From positions 11,465,819 to 11,529,818 of the forward strand of contig JAJEKV010000003.1 in the NCBI GenBank assembly GCA_021234155.1: a stretch of 64,000 nucleotides of DNA, written 5' to 3'. Position 1 is the stretch's first letter. Each line of letters starts with the position of its first letter. Positions 20,998 to 33,113 of this stretch are shown in pieces. This DNA comes from Isoetes taiwanensis. Lineage: Eukaryota > Streptophyta > Lycopodiopsida > Isoetales > Isoetaceae. Position numbers and translations under genes: made by a program. Below the pieces are notes generated by a model. That model ran no database searches, was not told where the DNA came from, and saw nothing but the letters and a program-made list of their open reading frames with translations.

Positions 20998-22192
20998 TAG
21001 AAACTGGCTTCATAGTTTTAGGTACACAAACTTATCTTCGTTCTTATAGAAAATGATTGTAACACCATGAATAGCAAGGGTCCCCTCGTGTTTCATTTGC
21101 TTGGGCGTCTATGATAATGTGTTCTTCTCGTAGCATTCATGGACTCCTCCTTCCTTGCATTCTGTAACTATATACATTGACAACCAATAAAATTTTAGCC
21201 ATTGAAGCTCCTCCAATGTTTATGCGTTTCGCAATGGCAAATGTTTGAACTTCCCATTGAACAAGTATAATATCTTGGAATTAACACGACGTACATGCAG
21301 AAAATAAATGCTATTGAAAGATATGGTGCTCTTACAATAAGGGAATGAAAATCTCATGCAATATCGAACCTGCAATTCCTCTTCATAATAAAGCAAATAT
21401 TCTAAAATATAAAATTTATACAGGTAAGTGGATATATTGATAAAATGCACATTGCGGTTAACGAACACATAGTTAATATTGAGGTAATTTAAAATGCCAT
21501 TGGTATTTCAAATGAGATACCTGCTTCAGGTACCACTGATTAGGGAACATTGCACATAAACCTCTTAAACATTTCATACTACTACTTATCACTTTAAAAA
21601 AAAAAAATAAAAAAAATAAAAAAATTGTGTAACCTCAACTTCGTTCACATCAACTGTGCACCACACAATCCAACTCTTGGAATAGTCTAGTATGCTTACA
21701 TTCTCCATCAACATAATAGCCCCCCCAAAAAAAAACTTACTTTTTTAAGTTCAGACACCTTAGTCAGTATGCATAGTTTTTAAGAATGCTATCATAAGTA
21801 CATGGCATTCTCTCATGTCCTTTACTTCTGATTGTATTTTATATCCTTCTTTTGCTTTCTACACATATACCATCATTGTACGACCGAGATACTTGATACT
21901 TGCCTTGAGGGTCGTTGATTTTGGGACATGGCGAAACCCCTTAAACATTTCGTACAAAAATAAATACCATAGTAGTTTGTCAAGACTACTACTTATAATT
22001 GCAAAAAAAATCAATCGCCTCAACTTCTCTAAAATCAACCGTCGACCGCATCTCCACCATTCATATTGCAATCATACCTTATAGCCATAGCATACGCATT
22101 TGTTTTCGCTTCAACTTTTATTCCCTCTTGATAGTTTTGCAAATATATCAATCTCTAAGGCATAATCCGTGGAAGTCATCATGTGATTCAAT
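20998..22192. other. No supported gene
   Basis: AT-rich sequence with an A-rich low-complexity run at 21,594-21,626. Short frames on both strands show no domains. Confidence 0.5.
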
Positions 22193-22250
22193 AACAAACA
22201 AGGTGTTGCGCACGGAGAGTTGCCATCCAGTGGCCCGAGGGTGTGTTTTT
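22193..22250 (+). mobile_element. SINE tail fragment
   Basis: ACAAACAAGGTGTTGCGCACGGAGAGTTGCCATCC and CCCGAGGGTG match the body of the SINE at 3.3 kb. The hairpin stem is broken by two changes. Confidence 0.6.
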
Positions 22251-22649
22251 TTATTTCATTGTTTGGCGTGCATGGCCAAGACCAAAAGTGCTAATCAGAT
22301 ACTATAGTTTAAGTATTCATGGATCCTTATTGACTGTCACGGCACAAAATGCTTCATAAAAGGGGGAAAAAAAACTACCACTTTCCATAGAATATGATAT
22401 GACCCTGTTTATAGAGCTGCAGTTATAGGAATAGAAATAGAATAGAATGGTTTTTATCATCCATGGAGACCAATCGGCCTATGAGACTTTTCTCTCTTGT
22501 CTCTCTTTTAAACTTTTCTTACTGCCTGTTTGGCAATAGTTTCAACCATTTGGCCATGCCCATCTTGTTCCTTCAATATGATATTTACATTTCCAATCCC
22601 ATTGCTTGCATGAATGGAAATGTTTCGATCTTCAGGATCTTGTGAGATT

Positions 22650-23309
22650 TGTTTGCCAAACTCATCCCTTGGAATAATGGGACCATGGAGCAGGCACCAT
22701 GTAAGATCTCGCCGTTGACAAAGGCCACCCTTCTTCAATGGTGTGAAGCATGGACGAATCTCACACCGCTAAGACGTTCTTTTTTCGAAACAACAACATT
22801 TTCAGGAGGAATAATTGCTAATTGCATCAGGATCCACTCTACCCCAATGATTCTCAAGAACAAGAGCTTTGGCATTGCCAGGAACTGCTGCTTTAGAACA
22901 CCAACCATTTACAAATGAGCTTCAGGACAAAACAGATGTTTCTATCAATAATGCCTGCTTGGTTTCATTAGTTATTAATGAACTAAGCTGCTTGCTGGAT
23001 TTGGTTAGCATAAAATCATTTGGAATGCATGTGTCATTGCTCATGTCATTGCTCATGTCAACAGCTTGCACATTATTGGAGGATGTTTTGCATGACACCT
23101 TAATGACCTCTTCTATGGCTTCCCCATCTTCATTTTCATATGTTGGCGTTCGCTATAGCAACATGGTCCCAAACTTTTCACACTTCATCACATATTCTTG
23201 TAAACAGTTGCGCATGTCAATTACTTCTTTAAGTAAGGAATCAGTGCGTGTTGGTCTGATGCATCCACACTCGTCAAGATATAAAGTAAATCCTGGATTT
23301 TCGGAACGT
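22650..23309 (-). pseudogene. Coding-like sequence of unknown family, partly a dispersed repeat
   Basis: On the minus strand, several frames read like protein: PGFTLYLDECGCIRPTR and IDMRNCLQEYVMKCEKFG near 23,300-23,160, and GVRFVHASHH, RRVAFVNGEILHGACS near 22,770-22,690. Stops and frame changes interrupt them. The part 22688-22950 has a close second copy at 32850-33112, so at least that part moves or was duplicated. I cannot name the family. Confidence 0.4.
22688..22950. repeat. Dispersed repeat X, copy 1
   Basis: GCACCATGTAAGATCTCGCC ... AGACGTTCTTTTTTCGAAAC ... TTCTATCAATA is repeated at 32850-33112 at high identity, with one about 15-bp insertion in the second copy and small indels. Confidence 0.85.
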
Positions 23310-23877
23310 GCTTATTCTTCAAAATCTTTTTTTTTTTTTTATTGAAGGCTATATATATTATTTAAAGTATATTAAAGTGTACAGAAAACTTTTTTCAAGG
23401 GAAGTTTAACCCTTAAAAAGCATCAGCTTATGCGGGATGACAGATTAAAATAGATAGAGTAGCTATAAAAGCAAGAAATAAAGTTCATAATTTTTGAGTC
23501 CTCACTCAATGGATAGATAGGAGATTCTGATTTGTGCATTTTCTGGCCTTCCCCCTGAAGATGGAATGAAAGACACAGTAAATACACATGCATGAGCCTG
23601 CCATGGCCATATTATATCTGCCTTTGGCATCCTTGGCAGTGCAGATGAGCTCTCTTCTGATATCATAGTTCTGGTCACAACAGCAGCCACAGGTACAAAA
23701 GGCATCCAGGTGTGTCGATGTGTCAGCCGGTCCGAAAAACTTAATCCACTCATGATTGATTTCTGCTTTGATATTCTTCCATTCAAGCCTCCTGGTCAAT
23801 ATGAATAAGGTATCTGCAACAGCAAACATATCATCCATTAATATTCATAATCCAGCTGATATCATACAATACCTGTT

Positions 23878-26800
23878 TTATGATCCCCTCCGGTTCCAAT
23901 CGGATGGGTTGGTAGGCATAAAGAAGTCTTTGTGGCTCAGGGCAACCAGGTTTTGGCCAAAGATATTGGATGCAAGTTCCAAAACCCATTCCGACCATAG
24001 GCAAGTTCTAAATAGGTGTTCTTCATCTTCTTTATTAGCCAAGCATCTGTCACATAGATCCGAGTTAGTCATAGCTAAACGAAATCTCTTACAGTTGGTA
24101 GCAAGGCCTTTATGCCAAAGTTGCCACATGAAAGCTTTGATCTTTGGGTTGATGGGGCTGTTCCACATAAAAATCAGGTTTTTCCTTGTTTCTTTCCTGG
24201 AGACATCCCATTTTGAATGGACTGCGTGATCTCCGATAGCTCATTAAGAATCAGAAGCCAGCTTTGACTTGGTAACCACTTTTACCATTGTGTTTCCACG
24301 AAGTCCGAGAGTGAGACCATCTCGCCTGCAATATGATATTAGTGATGGCTTCATAGAGCAACTTGGTTTGATTATCCTCATCCGCAAGAAACCTAAGCCC
24401 TTTTTTTCATATGGGAATAATACCATTGACATCAAATAGGTGGCTTATGAGAGTGATTCCCTTTTGTTTCCAAAGCTTGGCTTGCTCAGGGAAGTGACAA
24501 GCCAGGCATAAATTGGGATTATCAAGGATCAGTGCTGGGTTCCAAAAAATTGATTTATCCATCGAGAGCCCCTTTTCCCAATTATACATATGTCTGACTT
24601 CTTCCCAAGCATAGATCCATTTTTTGATAATACCTGGAGTTGAAGCAGGGATGGAAAAAGGGAAATAGATAGAGTGAGGCAGCTCCATCTTGAGAATTCT
24701 CCATCCATACGGATGACATTTGCTGATATAGTGTCTGATGAGGATGGATATAGGATGTTTTATCTTGTCATAACAAGCCCTGTAGAAATATTTAGCAGCT
24801 AAAGCTAAACCCTGTTTTCTGATGTTAATGGTACCGAGGCCTCCATTCTTTTTTAGTTTGCAGCATTCCTCCATTGAAATCGGGTGCCAGCATCTTTCTA
24901 TGAACCTGCCAATAATACTTTGAAGCCTGTTAGTGATCTTCTTGGGGGCCAGAATGACCGAAGATTGATAAACCTGAGAAGAGGAAATCACGAAGTTCGC
25001 TATAATAGCTCTCCCGTTTTTAGAGAGATATTATCAAGCCATAAATCTGAGGCATTGCTCCTGATTGCAAATGGGATCCCAAGAATCTTGGATTTGGTGC
25101 AGGGGGAATAGTACTTACATCCAAAGAGTTGAGCAGCCCGAGTACCTTTGTCGATCTCCCTGGAGTGAATAGATGATTTGAGAGGATTGATTTTACAACC
25201 TGAAACATTGCCAAAATCCTGGAGGATACTCTGGGTATTGATGATGGAACCCTGATCCATGGAGGTTAGAATAAAAGTGTCATCTGCAAAATGCCCATTT
25301 AGGATCTGATCTACTTGCGGATTCTCTGGGAGCTTAAGGCCTTTAATCGAGTTATTAATCTTGCCATCTTCCAATCTGCTGTGCAAAGCTTCCATAACAA
25401 TTAAAAAGAGGAAGGGTGCTAGGGGACAACCTTGTTTTACCCCTTTTTGGATAGAGAAGAAGAGGCTAGTCTCACCATTAATGAGAACTGCAGATCTGGA
25501 ATTGCTGAGAATGGCATTAAACATACCAATACTTTCCTCATTGAAGCCAAGAGCTCTGCAACATTTGTAAAGAAACTTCCAAATTTGTGGTCAAAAGCTT
25601 TAGTGATGTCAAGCTTAAGAAGAGCTATGTCTTGATTGGAGTCTTTAGCCCATTGCAAACCCAGGATAGCAGTCACCACATTGTCCAAGATGAATCTGTC
25701 TTTGAGGTATGCTGACTGGGTGCTGCTAATAACAGAGTCCAAGATCTTTTTGAGTCTGGCAGCTATGGCTCCTGCAATTATCTTGTATACAACATTAGTC
25801 AAAGAAATAGGTCTGTAGTCTGCAAAAGAGGTGGGAGAGTCGATTTTGGGAATAAGGGTAATAAGACTGGTGTTAATCCGAGCATCCAAACGCGAACTCA
25901 TTGGCCAAATTGGTAATTCCCATACCAAGAATAGGCCAGGCTTTTTTAAAGAATTCGGCTGGTAAACCGTCTGGGCCAGGGGTCTTACCATTATCCATAC
26001 CCATAATTACTTCATTGAGCTCAATTTCTGAGAAAGGGGAAGAGATTAACTCATTCTGATTGTCGTTTACCTTGTTCCCTATTTTGATAAAAGTATCCAT
26101 CATCTCTTCGGGACAATCAGAATTAGTACCCATAATATTAGTGAAATGCTCAACCGGTGCCGCTTTTTAAGATCTATATCCTCGGGCCCAAGATTATCCC
26201 CTACTCTGATATCATGGATCTGGTTCCTTTTGATCCTAGTTTTGGTTTTGACAAAAAAATATTTGGAGTTACGCCTCTCATCCTCTTTGAGCTCCTTGAT
26301 TTTTGCTTTAGTTTTCCACCCTTTAGCAATTTCCAACTCTTCTTTTTCTATCCGATCTTAATATCATTCTCATTGATCGGGCTTGGGGTAGTGATAAGCC
26401 TTTGTCTTAGGTCACCAGATTGGCTTGCTTGTTATGATGAATCTCTTTACCCCATTCCTTCAAATGGTTTTTATATGCTTAGCAAGATTGATCCACCACC
26501 ACATCCAAACCGATTAGCATCGTGGGCAGTAGGATGACAATTGTAGATATCTTGGAGCTTGGGCATAAAGTCATTATGCTCAAGAAGGTCGACATTCAAA
26601 TTAAAAAAGGATTTTCTTATTTTGATCAAAGACCACTTAAAATAATTAATTGAGGGTAGTGGTCGAAAAGAGTATAGCCACCTAAATTCTCCACCCTCGC
26701 TACTAATGGTCCAAAAATTTTCACTAAGGTAGAATCTATCATGAAGACAAAGAAATGGGATCAGCTCTATGATCCCCCCACCGAAAGCATTAGGCTTGGT

Positions 26801-27300
26801 CCTAGCTAGCTTAAGATTATGATTATAGAGGAGACTGACCCAAGCATTCATTTCGTGGAGGAAGAAGGGGTCCCCTATTTTTCATAAAGCGCTCATGCCA
26901 CCATGTTGAAATCACCTCCAATAATCAGATCATCAACATCTAAACTTGCTAAGCTAGAGTTAATCTTATTCCAGACTAGAATTCTATCAGAAGGATTATG
27001 ATAAGAGTAGACATTAACTAGGGCTACACTACCCTCCCCGATCTTGCGCACCAAAAATCCGCCATCTACCATTATTATCATTGATCATGTGATGAATATG
27101 CAGATCTATTCCCTGATTCCAAGCTATTGCTATGCCTGCAGAAGAGTCGTTAGCACTAATAGACCAAGTTTGAAAATTAGGAGGGAGAGCGATCATGGAT
27201 CTTATGCTCTTGGATGAATAAAATATCAGGGTTGAGGGAGGAGAGGCAGACTTTTAAACGTTCCCTTTTAATAATATTATTAATACCTTGGAGATTCCAA
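23878..27300 (-). pseudogene. L1 ORF2 (endonuclease, RT, zf-RVT), broken
   Basis: Recognisable pieces in order: endonuclease with VNVYSYHNPSDR and IIGGDFNMV (27081-26893) and a further segment at 26851-26471; RT start with GKTPGPDGLPAEFFKKAW (26133-25873); RT with LITLIPKID and FADYRPISLTNVVYKI (25991-25437); RT with GVKQGCPLAPFLFLIVMEAL and a FADDTFIL box (25524-25000), which is the FADD catalytic motif; connection segment 24991-24407 (CWHPISMEECCKLKKNGGLG); and a zinc-binding end with AFMWQLWHKGLATN and CDRCLANKEDEEHLF (24168-23878). At least five frame breaks are needed to join them. The protein would nick and prime target DNA and copy L1 RNA. Confidence 0.85.
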
Positions 27301-27419
27301 GTGATAATTCTAAGGGATTTAAATATTAATATTTGTAAAAGCCTTTGGCCATTCTAGATTGAATGGCTGAATTCCCCGACTAACTCTAAGAGGTCCAACA
27401 TAAAGCTATTTTCCGCCCT

Positions 27420-28430
27420 CTACCCCTTTTTCTTAGTTATCCGCTTCCACCCTTCATCATCACAAGAGTGAAGAAAATCATTCTGAGTCAAGCATTCTCT
27501 GCGGTAACAAACCTCGGGATGATTTACTTCTTTAAGGGGAAAAGAGAGAGTTACAAATCCTGTATTCAATTTGACTGCCATATTAATATTTTTGAAGACA
27601 AAGTTCCAATTACTGTCAAAATACGGTTCATTCAGATCGTAATTGGGAATGAAGTCCTTTTTATCATCAGTCTTGGCCTGGGGGATAATAATTTTGCTGC
27701 CATTTTGCACCTCATCCTCAAAAGTCTTCTTTTTTGGTCGCCACTCTTGTCTGATAATGAGAGGGGGTTTGAGGTTCGGGGGGCTTTTATTATCCAAAGG
27801 GACCTTCTTAACAGGAATTTCGAAAACAGGGAGCTTAGAATAAACAATGTTTAAGTCCATAGTTCTGCTCTCTGAAATCTTGATTTTAACATTCCTCAGC
27901 CATCCGGAATTGATATTCTTAGAAATACAGACGGAAGGGAAGTTAATTTGAGAAATATTAATAGATATAATGTCCCCGAGGTTCCCTGCAATAGCCTTAA
28001 GATGTGAAAGGGTCCACAGAGCAGGGGGTAAATTGGGGAAGGTAATCCAAGTAGCAATAGATATGTAATCACTATTTCCCGGAGTAATAAATGGGCTCCA
28101 TCTCATAATATAGAAGTCACAGTTGCTAATTTTGCCCAATTTCTTTTTTAGAATGTGGGAAACACTAAAATTATCTTTGCATAAGATTTGAAAGGTTCTG
28201 GCATCGATCTTGAGCAAAGATAAAATTGGTATTCTCTGAGTCTTAGTGATCCAGAATTTAACTTCTCCTAGGGAGGGGCAATTGATAGGGAAATGGATGA
28301 TCAGACCTTTTTCAGTATACAGATTAACAGCTGTGGAATCTTGAATACCCGACAGATCAATATAATCCAAATTATCTTTAGGCATGTCAGAAGGATTATC
28401 ACAAGAAACCACATTAAATTGCTTAAGCAT
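27420..28430 (-). CDS. L1 ORF1 with DUF4283-like domain
   Basis: Open for 336 codons from ATG 28430. The block ATWITFPNLPPALWTLSHLK and IAGNLGDII is typical of the DUF4283 domain at the N-terminus of plant L1 ORF1, thought to bind RNA. The C-terminal part is basic and low in known motifs; no zinc knuckle is visible, unlike many family members. It is the only long intact frame of this element. True N-terminal extension upstream is possible since the frame lies downstream of other coding-like sequence. Confidence 0.7.
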   Translation of the reverse strand: MLKQFNVVSCDNPSDMPKDNLDYIDLSGIQDSTAVNLYTEKGLIIHFPINCPSLGEVKFWITKTQRIPILSLLKIDARTFQILCKDNFSVSHILKKKLGKISNCDFYIMRWSPFITPGNSDYISIATWITFPNLPPALWTLSHLKAIAGNLGDIISINISQINFPSVCISKNINSGWLRNVKIKISESRTMDLNIVYSKLPVFEIPVKKVPLDNKSPPNLKPPLIIRQEWRPKKKTFEDEVQNGSKIIIPQAKTDDKKDFIPNYDLNEPYFDSNWNFVFKNINMAVKLNTGFVTLSFPLKEVNHPEVCYRRECLTQNDFLHSCDDEGWKRITKKKG

Positions 28431-28480
28431 TTTATAAGAAGGAAGAGGTTGACCTTTTGCTTTGTCGCTTTTTAGCCGGG

Positions 28481-29850
28481 TCTAATCCGTTAGCATCGAC
28501 GCGCTACGCTTCACCTACAAAAGTACTTGCTTTGGTTTAACCCTGGATATGTTTGTACTCATCTGCAATTCTTGCATTCGCATTGGTTCGTTTCCAAAGG
28601 GTTGAAATAGCCATTTGAGTCCCTTATTTTGCATGCACTGGTATCTTTTTTGAGTGTGGTCTGGAGAATCCCATACTCCTGAGAGACGCCCTCTAGTAAC
28701 AGGTCTGCACCCGATGGGAGTCTACTTTTAGCTTGCCTCCGATGCATTTCTATGACCGTGTCATCAGCATCTTCCCATCTCTTAATCAGTTTAATCGAGG
28801 CCTTGGAGTTCCACTTAAGATTTTCCAAGTCCATAAGCAGAGCTTTCGCCGAATTGAGAAGTTCATCCATAGATTTCTGAAAGATGTTATTCTTTATGCT
28901 ACAGCAGTCCGACTCAGAGTGGCCTTGCTTCACCATTATCCTCTTGCAAAGATTTCTGTCCATTTCTTGAAGTAATTCCAGAAAATTCCAAGTCCAAATA
29001 CGATCGTTATTTGCTCTTTGAGGCGTAATCCTTCTCTAAAGCCCTCATTTTACCCAAAGTGTCACAAAGCACTCCGTCCTCCCCAACATCCATGCATCTT
29101 GTTCCTTCAATCTTTTGCTTACATCTTGGATAAGCCAATGTTATGTATAAGGTTTTCAATTTTTCCCACACCTTATCTTTCTTATCTTCCAAATTGCTAA
29201 AAAATGTTCGGAACATTCATCATCCTCCATGATTCTCGAGGGCCTTTTCTTTGTCGATTGAGTTTTTGAAGGGCCCCCAAACCATTTTTTCCTTTGTCTC
29301 AACAAGACATGACTAATTTGCCCCTGCAAAAATCTCCACACAAGAATCAGTAGATCAAGACGGAAGAACCAGGCCGGCCTGAGGTCGAAAAACTCTGTCC
29401 AATGTAGAATGGGCTCGATCCCAAATCGTTCCAGTACCGAAATTTGAAAGAGATTTCTTGAGAATCTGCCTAAGGCTAGATAGCCAGAGTTATGGGCCGA
29501 TACTCTTAATGAACCTACCCTATCAAAGCAAAGAATACTCAGATAATGACTGCTAAAAGCTGATATGCTAAATCCTATTCTCGTTCTAGAGTTGTACGAT
29601 TGAATAATTATACTATCTAATGCCTTTCATGTTGGCTTTTATCAAAGCCATCGGGGATCTCCTGAAGCCCGCACTCGAGAGAACATATATCCAAGATGGC
29701 CTCATCCATTGGGTCCGGTACATGTTGGAGTCCGAGGCATCCACCCTTGTAAGCGCCCAACGTTCATATTGGATCCCCTTGAATATCGTTAACTCACAAG
29801 ACCGCTTATTCTTCAAAATCTTAAACATGTTCTTTGGGGTGTCATAAGTA
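28481..29850 (-). pseudogene. Coding-like region of unknown family upstream of L1 ORF1
   Basis: Minus-strand frames include ALLMDLENLKWNSKASIKL and RLPSGADLLLEGVSQEYG (28963-28559), KVWEKLKTLYITLAYPRC and GKMRALEKDYASKSK (29216-29007), KKWFGGPSKTQSTKKRPSR (29341-29156), and ERWALTRVDASDSNMYRTQ (29828-29613). They look like exons of one gene but need frame changes. This may be a host pseudogene flanking the L1 or sequence carried inside it, depending on whether the 19-bp repeat at 23310 and 29804 is the L1 target duplication. I do not recognise the protein. Confidence 0.35.
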
Positions 29851-30504
29851 GTAATATTGTCCTGTGTTTTTTGGCAAAAAATTTGAGTTTCAAGGTGTTC
29901 AACCTAATTCTAAGCAAAATATAAGCTTTTAAACGCATACGCTTCCAAACTTCCTTCACAAGGACCTAACACTATAAACTAATCACTCTTTTCTTTCAGG
30001 GATGCTTCAACTCTCGTATGTACATCATTCAAAATAGCGAAGCATTGGTTTATTTCAGCAATAGTTGATTGTATCTCATTCTTCATTTGGAAACGCTTGG
30101 CGCATTTGTGAAACTTCTTTCGAAGAACATCTTATGTATGCGCTTCCCTTTCTCTACGCTTCTATTCTCACGAACATTGGTTTCTCTTATGTTTGGAAAT
30201 GTGCTCTTCAAATATTCATAGCTTAACCTTACTTGCTTGTATTGGACCAAATAAATCACTCCATTTCTCTATATCTAGGGCCTTTTCTGATTGCAATCAA
30301 ATCATACATGCCTGTGCATGGGATATAGGAGTCCACTTACAGTTAAACATTCTATAGACAGGGCCGCAAATGGATGCCCCCTTGCTCATCGCATTTCAGA
30401 CTAGCTCCCCGGTCTCTAAGCTTTTTTGACCTCGGCAGAACAGAGTATGTAGCACTATCATAGCGAGAAGAACATGTGGGAGAAGAACAAGCAACATGCA
30501 GAGT
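29851..30504. other. No supported gene
   Basis: No convincing frame. A minus-strand stretch near 30,130-30,000 could be one more scrap of the unidentified gene to the left, but this is not demonstrable. Confidence 0.3.
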
Positions 30505-30636
30505 CACCTGGAATAGCCAGTTTAGGCCACTCACAAAGCGTACCCAAGTATATACTGGCATACAGCCAGAATATGCCCTATACCCACGCACATGAATGAG
30601 GGTTTGCCCTTAGGGGCAACCGAAAAACCTTACAAG
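30505..30636 (+). repeat. Hairpin-tailed dispersed repeat, copy 3
   Basis: ATATACTGGCATACAGCC, ATATGCCCTATACCCACGCAC and a shorter terminal hairpin GGGTTTGCCC TTA GGGGCAACC followed by GAAAAAC. It is more diverged than copies 1 and 2. Confidence 0.6.
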
Positions 30637-31100
30637 CGTCTGCCACTTTACAACTAGAGATGGACATCCAAAAATGTCTTCACATATAAACAAGAATCTT
30701 GTATGGATAGATTTTACTTATTAAATAATATCACAACCATTCATTGCATAGTTAATGAGTCTTGCTCCTAGCATGAATAATGCCCCCCCCTCCCCCCCCC
30801 CCCAAAAAAAAAAAAAAACGAGCCTGAAACACAATGTACTTACTCCAGAATAGGAGACTAATGTTAAGCATAAATTTGGAAATAATGAGTCCAGATACGT
30901 TCCCTCACTTCTGACTCAAGCGAGGAAAACTTATTAGCCATCAATATCTTAGCCTAGGCCACATCAATAACACCACGAGGAGTTGTGTAAGCGCTATGAA
31001 AAATGTGAAGTATACAACGCTCCTGTATTGACTACAGGAGCCAATCAGAGCCAAGATGGAATGCCCTTTGCCTAGCTAGGGGCCATACATTGTGGTAGAA
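30637..31100. other. No gene; C-run/A-run junction
   Basis: A stretch of mostly C followed by 16 A at about 30,782-30,819 is the only structure seen. The rest may be the far 3' end of the L1 copy that follows. Confidence 0.5.
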
Positions 31101-32843
31101 AGCCAAGAGGATGCACCGGCAATCTAGTGCACTGTTAAATAAAGCTTGTAGCCAGGACCATGCCAGTTGAACTTTGGACAATTAAAAAGATAATGCTCAA
31201 GTGTCTCAACGTCTGAAAGACGGAGCGAGCATACTGAGATATGCGAAGATCATAAGGCAGTAACACGCAAGCACCTTTGGATAACCTGCCACCAGAGTAC
31301 AAACACTTTAGGATGGAGCAACTTATTCCAAAAACCCAATGCCATGTACGAACCGAATTGGGTTGTAGAACCTGCACGAGCAACCTGTGGATCTAAGAAT
31401 AGAATAGAATAGAATAGACGATATACAGAGAAGACAAAGTGCTTGCCTTTGTGAATATTTGTATGACAATACCAAGGCATCCTTTCTATAACACCAACCT
31501 CTACCATGAGAGGCAAATTTTTTGCAACCTTATCCCATACAGACACATCCCAACAGGAAAGTAGAAATGTTGTCTGGAAGTTGGGCTAAGACAATAAGCA
31601 ACCGTCTTTACACCATATTTGAATAGAAATAACACCCAAGTACTCATTGTCTCTGTGTAACGGATGAATTGATGCAGCCAGTGGAGATGATGAGAGGTTT
31701 AACGGCAATGGTACACACAACTCCAGAATCTCTAGCATGGTGTGGATGGAAGGACCAGAGCAAAAAAAGATGTCTAACTGCATCCCCATGCTACCAATAA
31801 TCCATGTAAAATGGAGAAGCATTTAGAAATGGCTGCAAGGATGAAATAATACCCAAACTAGAACTGGTTTGATTGCATTCTTACCTAGCGGGATACATCG
31901 ATAAGATCGTTTAAGAAGGCATAAATCAAGAGAGTCATCTTCACCATTCAGGAGCCTTAAAATGAACTTTAAAATGAGGACTTCCATCTGCAATAATAAG
32001 CCATCATATCTAGATTACCTGTCATTTTGGAAATATGCATTTAGACCATCTTTACCACAATATCTTCCTCAGTACTAGCCCATATAAAGTTTTGGACTAT
32101 TGTAATGAGCTCATGTACTTTGAGCAGCAAGAGACAATTTTGCAATGGACCACCAAAATAGGTAGTTATCCAAACCCTTAATGATTTCTTTCCATGTAGC
32201 TCCCATATGGATATGAATGCCAACTGGAATCTCTAGGAACTAGTGGCCTGTCCATGAGCAAGCAACTCCCTTGGATAATGGTGAACACATGCCAGCGTCG
32301 GAGCATCTAACGTCCATAGAGCTGTACACTTCTGCCACCCCACAAACACACCGAAAGCCAATGAAAATATATTTAAGAGCAATTTGGCAGCCATTCTCCA
32401 TCTCCATTGTCATGCAATTTGGAGAAGCCCCTATGTTGTTGCAATAGTAAATAACTGTGACAAAGTCTCTGCGACAATCATGAAAGCAATGGTGCTAGAG
32501 GGCATCCCTGGCGAATACTACGACCAAGTGAGCAAACCTCTGATGGCTCACCATGGGACAGACTAGTCGCTCGAGCAGAGACGTGCAACTTCATGACATT
32601 TACTGTGAACGGCTGTCTAAACCCCAATCTGAGCATGCATAGACGTATAAACTCCCAGTTAACACTGTCGTAAGCCTTTGCAAAATCAAGCTTAAGATAT
32701 ACAACAGGAAGGTTTTGCCGACGTGCCCAATATAGTCCCTCATTAGCAGCAACTATATTCATTGCTTTGGAAGAAATTTTGATTGAGTTGTGGAGATAAA
32801 CTCAGCTAATATGTCCTTCACTCATTTCGCAAAAACCTTGGCA
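31100..32843 (-). mobile_element. L1 family B fragment, copy 1 (RT to zf-RVT)
   Basis: The minus strand reads, with many breaks: NIVAANEGLYWARRQNLPVV and LDFAKAYDSVNWEF (32762-32690), GRSIRQGCPLAPLL (about 32,490), then NFIWASTEEDIVVKMV (about 32,050), and a zf-RVT-like end with GFWNKLLHPKVFVLWWQVIQ (31546-31250). The core 31612-32843 is duplicated at 33114-34400. Copy 1 lacks about 60 bp present in copy 2 near 32,125. A (GAATA)n run at 31393-31415 sits inside the frame. Confidence 0.8.
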
Positions 32844-32849
32844 ACAACA

Positions 32850-33112
32850 GGCACCATGTAAGATCTCGCCGTTGACAAAGGCCACCCTTCTTCAATGGTG
32901 TGAGGCGTAGACGAATCTCACACTGCTGTGACTCATAATAAGACGTTCTTTTTTCGAAACAACAACATTTTCAGGAGGAATAATTGCATCAAGATCCACT
33001 CTACCCCAATGATTCTCAAGAACAAGACCTTTGACATTGCCAGGAACTGCCGCTTTAGGACACCAACCATTTACAAATGAGCTTCAGGACAAAACATGTG
33101 CTTCTATCAATA
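32850..33112. repeat. Dispersed repeat X, copy 2
   Basis: Close match to 22688-22950. It lies exactly between the two copies of the family B L1 core, so it marks the junction of that duplication. Confidence 0.85.
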
Positions 33113-33113
33113 C

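Larger units (their letters stand above)
23327..28480 (-). mobile_element. L1-type LINE (family A), nearly complete but inactive
   Basis: Minus-strand order is ORF1 (28430-27420), endonuclease (about 27300-26470), reverse transcriptase (26133-25000), connection segment (24991-24407) and zf-RVT C-terminus (24168-23878), the arrangement of plant L1. A run of 14 T at 23327-23340 fits a poly(A) tail read from the other strand. Right before it lies GCTTATTCTTCAAAATCTT (23310-23328), repeated exactly at 29804-29822. If that pair is the target duplication, the insertion spans 23327-29803, about 6.5 kb, including 1.3 kb upstream of ORF1 that looks coding but not L1-like. ORF2 is broken by frameshifts and stops. 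Confidence 0.8.

Noticed and set aside
30782-30819. Poly(A) tail of a retroposon
   Set aside because: The A run directly follows a C run, with no recognisable element body on either side.
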